The notes under the pieces: generated by a model
Database searches by the model: none
What the model was told of the DNA's origin: nothing
Seen by the model: the letters and a program-made list of their open reading frames with translations, nothing else
Origin: Candidatus Poribacteria bacterium
GTDB taxonomy: Bacteria; Poribacteria; WGA-4E; WGA-3G
Assembly (NCBI GenBank): GCA_022825825.1
Contig: JAJDWA010000029.1
Location: forward strand, 62,001-126,000
Reading direction: 5' to 3'
DNA: 64,000 nucleotides
Shown here: piece after piece, positions 61,537 to 64,000 of the stretch
Position numbering within the stretch: position 1 is the first letter of the stretch
How the letters are laid out: each line of letters begins with the position of its first letter
Made by a program: the position numbers and the translations under genes

Positions 61537-62838
61537 ATGAGTTTAATTGAAGGGCTATCCATTGGGATTGCCGCGATACGCGCCAACAAAATGCGATCTT
61601 TGTTAACAATGCTTGGCATAATAATCGGCATTGCGGCAGTGCTTGCAATGATAGCTATTGGCGATGGCGCTAAAGAGATTGTGCTGCAAGATGCACAGAA
61701 ACTCGGTGGCGCGAACCAATTTACTTTATACCGCAGGGCTAAGAAAAAATTGGGAAAACACAACATTCCAATCCGTACGAAGGAATATCTTAACTATGAT
61801 GATGTGCTTGCGATAGAATCAGAATGTCCCGCGGTGAGTGATGTCGCCCCAAGGATACGAGATTGGAAAGGCCTGTTGATCCAAGCGCCAGGTGGTGCTG
61901 AAACACGTGCAGGGTATAACGGTGTAGATACATCCTTTAAAACTGCAATGGATTGGAAAGTCCGAGAGGGTAGATTTATTACAGATGAAGACGTTAAAAA
62001 AGCAACTACAATTTGTGTGCTTGGCGATGAAGTTGCAACTGATCTATTCGGTAGCGGGTCTCCTCTTGGGCAAGAGATAAAAATGGCTCGGCGTGTAAGA
62101 TATTATGACCATCGTGGAAAGAGACGTAGTAGACGTATAACCGAAAGGTTCACGGTTGTAGGTACAATGATGCCAAGGGGGAGAAGCCTACGTTTCGGTT
62201 GGAGTTTTGATAGCATGGTCTTTTTTCCTATATCAACCACTCAAGAACGTTTCACTGGCGATGATCATATCCAGGAAATCGTAGTCTATGCCAATTCCGT
62301 TGAAGATGTTCCTAATGCTGTACGCGAGGTGAAAGAGGTAATCCGTAAACGTCACAAGGGCGAAGATAATTTTGTCAAAATCTATCAGATGCGGAAAGGT
62401 ATTCGGCAGTTAGAAAAAATAAGTAAGATGATAAAAATTGCGCTTGGCAGCATCGCAGGCTTTTCGCTTCTCGTGGGTGGTATCGGCATAATGAATATGA
62501 TGTTAGTTGCTGTCGTTGAACGTACTCGCGAGATCGGTTTGCGGAAAGCACTCGGTGCAAAACCACTTGATATAATGTTTCAATTCCTCATTGAGTCAAT
62601 TACAATGTGTGCAGTAGGTGGAATTATAGGTATTGGCTTAGGTATCTTGGTAGGGGAAGGCATGTCGGTCCTTGCTGTTAAGGTCGTTAAAATAGTGCCC
62701 GAATGGCCCGCAGTTGTTTCTGCCCAGTGGATTTTGATTTCAGTCCTATTTTCTGCTGCAATCGGCATATCTTTTGGGTTGTATCCTGCAATAAAAGCCT
62801 CTATGCTATCCCCTATTGAGGCACTGCGAAAAGATTAA
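61537..62838 (+). CDS. MacB-type ABC transporter permease, first of a tandem pair
   Basis: 433 residues. TM1 MRSLLTMLGIIIGIAAVLAMIAIGDGAKE, then a MacB periplasmic core domain (GVDTSFKTAMDWKVREGRFITDEDV, VCVLGDEVATDLFG, PLGQEIKM), TMs 2-4 with GGIGIMNMMLVAVVERTREIGLRKALGA, and the ending LYPAIKASMLSPIEALRKD. It carries a basic insertion in the periplasmic domain (RRVRYYDHRGKRRSRR). The cognate ATPase is not in this part of the window. GAGAAG precedes the ATG. It is followed after 177 nt by a close paralogue. Confidence 0.92.
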   Translation: MSLIEGLSIGIAAIRANKMRSLLTMLGIIIGIAAVLAMIAIGDGAKEIVLQDAQKLGGANQFTLYRRAKKKLGKHNIPIRTKEYLNYDDVLAIESECPAVSDVAPRIRDWKGLLIQAPGGAETRAGYNGVDTSFKTAMDWKVREGRFITDEDVKKATTICVLGDEVATDLFGSGSPLGQEIKMARRVRYYDHRGKRRSRRITERFTVVGTMMPRGRSLRFGWSFDSMVFFPISTTQERFTGDDHIQEIVVYANSVEDVPNAVREVKEVIRKRHKGEDNFVKIYQMRKGIRQLEKISKMIKIALGSIAGFSLLVGGIGIMNMMLVAVVERTREIGLRKALGAKPLDIMFQFLIESITMCAVGGIIGIGLGILVGEGMSVLAVKVVKIVPEWPAVVSAQWILISVLFSAAIGISFGLYPAIKASMLSPIEALRKD

Positions 62839-62976
62839 ACGTTTTTAATTCAAAACCTGCATTCTATTTCTCACCCATTCAAGAAACAATAAACCTATTT
62901 TGCTAATCACGTCTAATTGAAATCAATACATTAAGTTGATTTTTTATAGATTCCACATATAAATGATATTTTTGGA

Positions 62977-63004
62977 TCAGCGCGTTTACAAAGCACGCCT
63001 GATA
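62977..63004. repeat. GGCGCGTTT-type palindrome between tandem permease genes
   Basis: ATCAGCGCGTTT and AAAGCACGCCTGAT form an imperfect palindrome whose core (GCGCGTTT / AAACGCGC) matches the internal hairpin of the elements at 34546 and 48911. The rest of this 177-bp spacer shows nothing further. Confidence 0.55.
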
Positions 63005-63015
63005 AAGAAGATAAT

Positions 63016-64000
63016 ATGCGAATAATAGAAGCAATTGCTGTCGGGATTACCGCTATTCGCTCAAACAAGATGCGATCATTGCTGACGATGCTTGGGATCA
63101 TCATCGGTGTCGCCTCTGTGCTTGCGATGATTTCAATTGGTGATGGTGCTAAAGAAATTGTGTTACGTGATGCGCAAAAGCTTGGTGGAGCAAATCAGTT
63201 TACTATCTACCGTACGTGGTATAAACGGGTAGGAACACAATGGGTGAGGATTCGTAGCAATGAGTATATGAAGTACGGAGATGTGTTGGCAATCGAGGCG
63301 GAATGTCCATCTGTAAAGGCTGTGACCCCAAGAATACCTGAATGGAGAGGTGCGTTAATTGAAGCAGCAGGTGGTGCGCAAACTCGTGCTGGTTATAATG
63401 GGGTAGATGCCACCTACCAAACTTCAATGGACTGGGATATTCAAGAGGGACGATTTATTACGGACGAAGACGTGGAAAATGCATCGACCGTCTGTGTACT
63501 TGGAGATGAGGTTGCAACGTCTCTGTTCGGTAACAAATCACCGCTGGGACAAGAAATTAAAATTGCAAGAGGCGATGGACGTTATGACCGATGGGGACGA
63601 AGGGACAAGAAGCGGTACACAGAGCGTTTCACGGTTGTCGGCACGATGCGGCCAAGAGGGAGAAGTCTTCGATTCGGTTGGAGTTACGATAATCTTGTGT
63701 TTATGCCGCTAACAACCACTCAAGAACGTTTCACTGGTGATGACCGGATTCAGGATATTGTCGTTTATGCACACACCGTTGAGGATGTCCCGAAGGCAAT
63801 AGAAGAGGTAAAAGCAGTCATCCGTAAGCGGCATAAGAACCAAGACGACTTCATCAGAATTTTTGATATGCGTGAAGGCATGGCACAGTTGGAAAAAATC
63901 AGCAGAGTTATTAAGATTGCCCTTGGAAGTATCGCAGGTTTCTCCCTGCTTGTTGGTGGCATCGGTATAATGAATATGATGCTTGTCGCTGTCACTGAGC
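63016..64000 (+). CDS. MacB-type ABC transporter permease, second of a tandem pair (partial)
   Basis: The frame opens at ATG 63016 and runs through the window end, giving 328 residues. It is closely similar to the preceding permease throughout: MRSLLTMLGIIIGVASVLAMISIGDGAKE, GVDATYQTSMDWDIQEGRFITDEDV, VCVLGDEVATSLFGN, TTQERFTGDDRIQDIVVY and the last visible block GGIGIMNMMLVAVTE. The corresponding periplasmic insertion is also charged but diverged (GDGRYDRWGRRDKKR). Probably the product of a recent duplication; both may share an ATPase, or form a heterodimer. The C-terminal TMs lie beyond the window. Confidence 0.9.
   Translation, partial: MRIIEAIAVGITAIRSNKMRSLLTMLGIIIGVASVLAMISIGDGAKEIVLRDAQKLGGANQFTIYRTWYKRVGTQWVRIRSNEYMKYGDVLAIEAECPSVKAVTPRIPEWRGALIEAAGGAQTRAGYNGVDATYQTSMDWDIQEGRFITDEDVENASTVCVLGDEVATSLFGNKSPLGQEIKIARGDGRYDRWGRRDKKRYTERFTVVGTMRPRGRSLRFGWSYDNLVFMPLTTTQERFTGDDRIQDIVVYAHTVEDVPKAIEEVKAVIRKRHKNQDDFIRIFDMREGMAQLEKISRVIKIALGSIAGFSLLVGGIGIMNMMLVAVTE

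Noticed and set aside
1-64000. tRNA or rRNA genes
   Set aside because: Looking for T-arm-like GGTTCGAATCC segments with matching acceptor stems gave no convincing case; a covariance search would be decisive.

Overview
The window looks like a chromosomal segment of an uncultivated Gram-negative bacterium, most likely a Candidatus Poribacteria relative or a similar sponge-associated or marine lineage. This placement is inferred from gene content. The genes include a phytanoyl-CoA dioxygenase, two Gfo/Idh/MocA oxidoreductases, WD40 and TPR proteins, TonB-dependent receptors with CBM9-like/DUF5916 proteins, HslUV, and very many small palindromic repeats. Outer-membrane receptors and a TonB protein argue for a diderm envelope. 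Promoters close to TTGACA-N17-TATAAT are easy to find, and TTG/GTG starts behind strong Shine-Dalgarno (SD) sites are common.

Layout. 1-9.6 kb: a partial serine beta-lactamase-like hydrolase, a secreted WD40 propeller, a cupin phosphomannose isomerase next to glucose-6-phosphate isomerase, an NtrY/NtrC-like sigma54 two-component pair, and a pseudopilin with its prepilin peptidase. 9.6-10.6 kb: a REP-associated tyrosine transposase (RAYT) flanked by oriented REP palindromes. 10.7-18.3 kb: nitroreductase, amidohydrolase, TPR lipoprotein, hslVU, a 7-TM protein, an ArsA/GET3-like ATPase and an oxidoreductase. 18.4-21.7 kb: a self-contained, translationally coupled three-gene operon on the minus strand with its own consensus promoter and terminator. 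It encodes two membrane-anchored proteins and a large secreted Cys/His-repeat protein with an M15-like peptidase signature, and I do not recognise it as a described system.

22-31 kb: alaS, a DUF948/YtxH pair, larB, a minimal FtsX-type permease with its ATPase, an A/B-barrel protein and two unknown exported proteins. 31-34.4 kb: a CBM9/DUF5916 protein and a small barrel. 35-36.7 kb: PhyH dioxygenase and a membrane protein. 36.8-40.9 kb: purine genes purF and an unusual XRE-HTH::PurM fusion, coupled to a FliG-C-like protein. 41-51.6 kb: an outer-membrane cluster of one TonB, one DUF5916 protein and three TonB-dependent receptors. 51.7-58 kb: a type III-like restriction-modification locus whose mod gene is frameshifted exactly at an (AG)10 dinucleotide tract, which suggests phase variation. 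58.2-64 kb: a DUF547 protein, an oxidoreductase, a secreted squalene-cyclase-like toroid, and two tandem MacB-type permeases, the last cut by the window end.

The most noteworthy items are the phase-variable mod candidate, the HTH-PurM fusion with a perfect 10-bp inverted repeat overlapping its SD, the FliG-like protein coupled to it, the three-gene Cys/His-repeat operon, the RAYT/REP locus, and a family of TTAACGTGAGTT-ended hairpin elements. No tRNA, rRNA or CRISPR array was seen.
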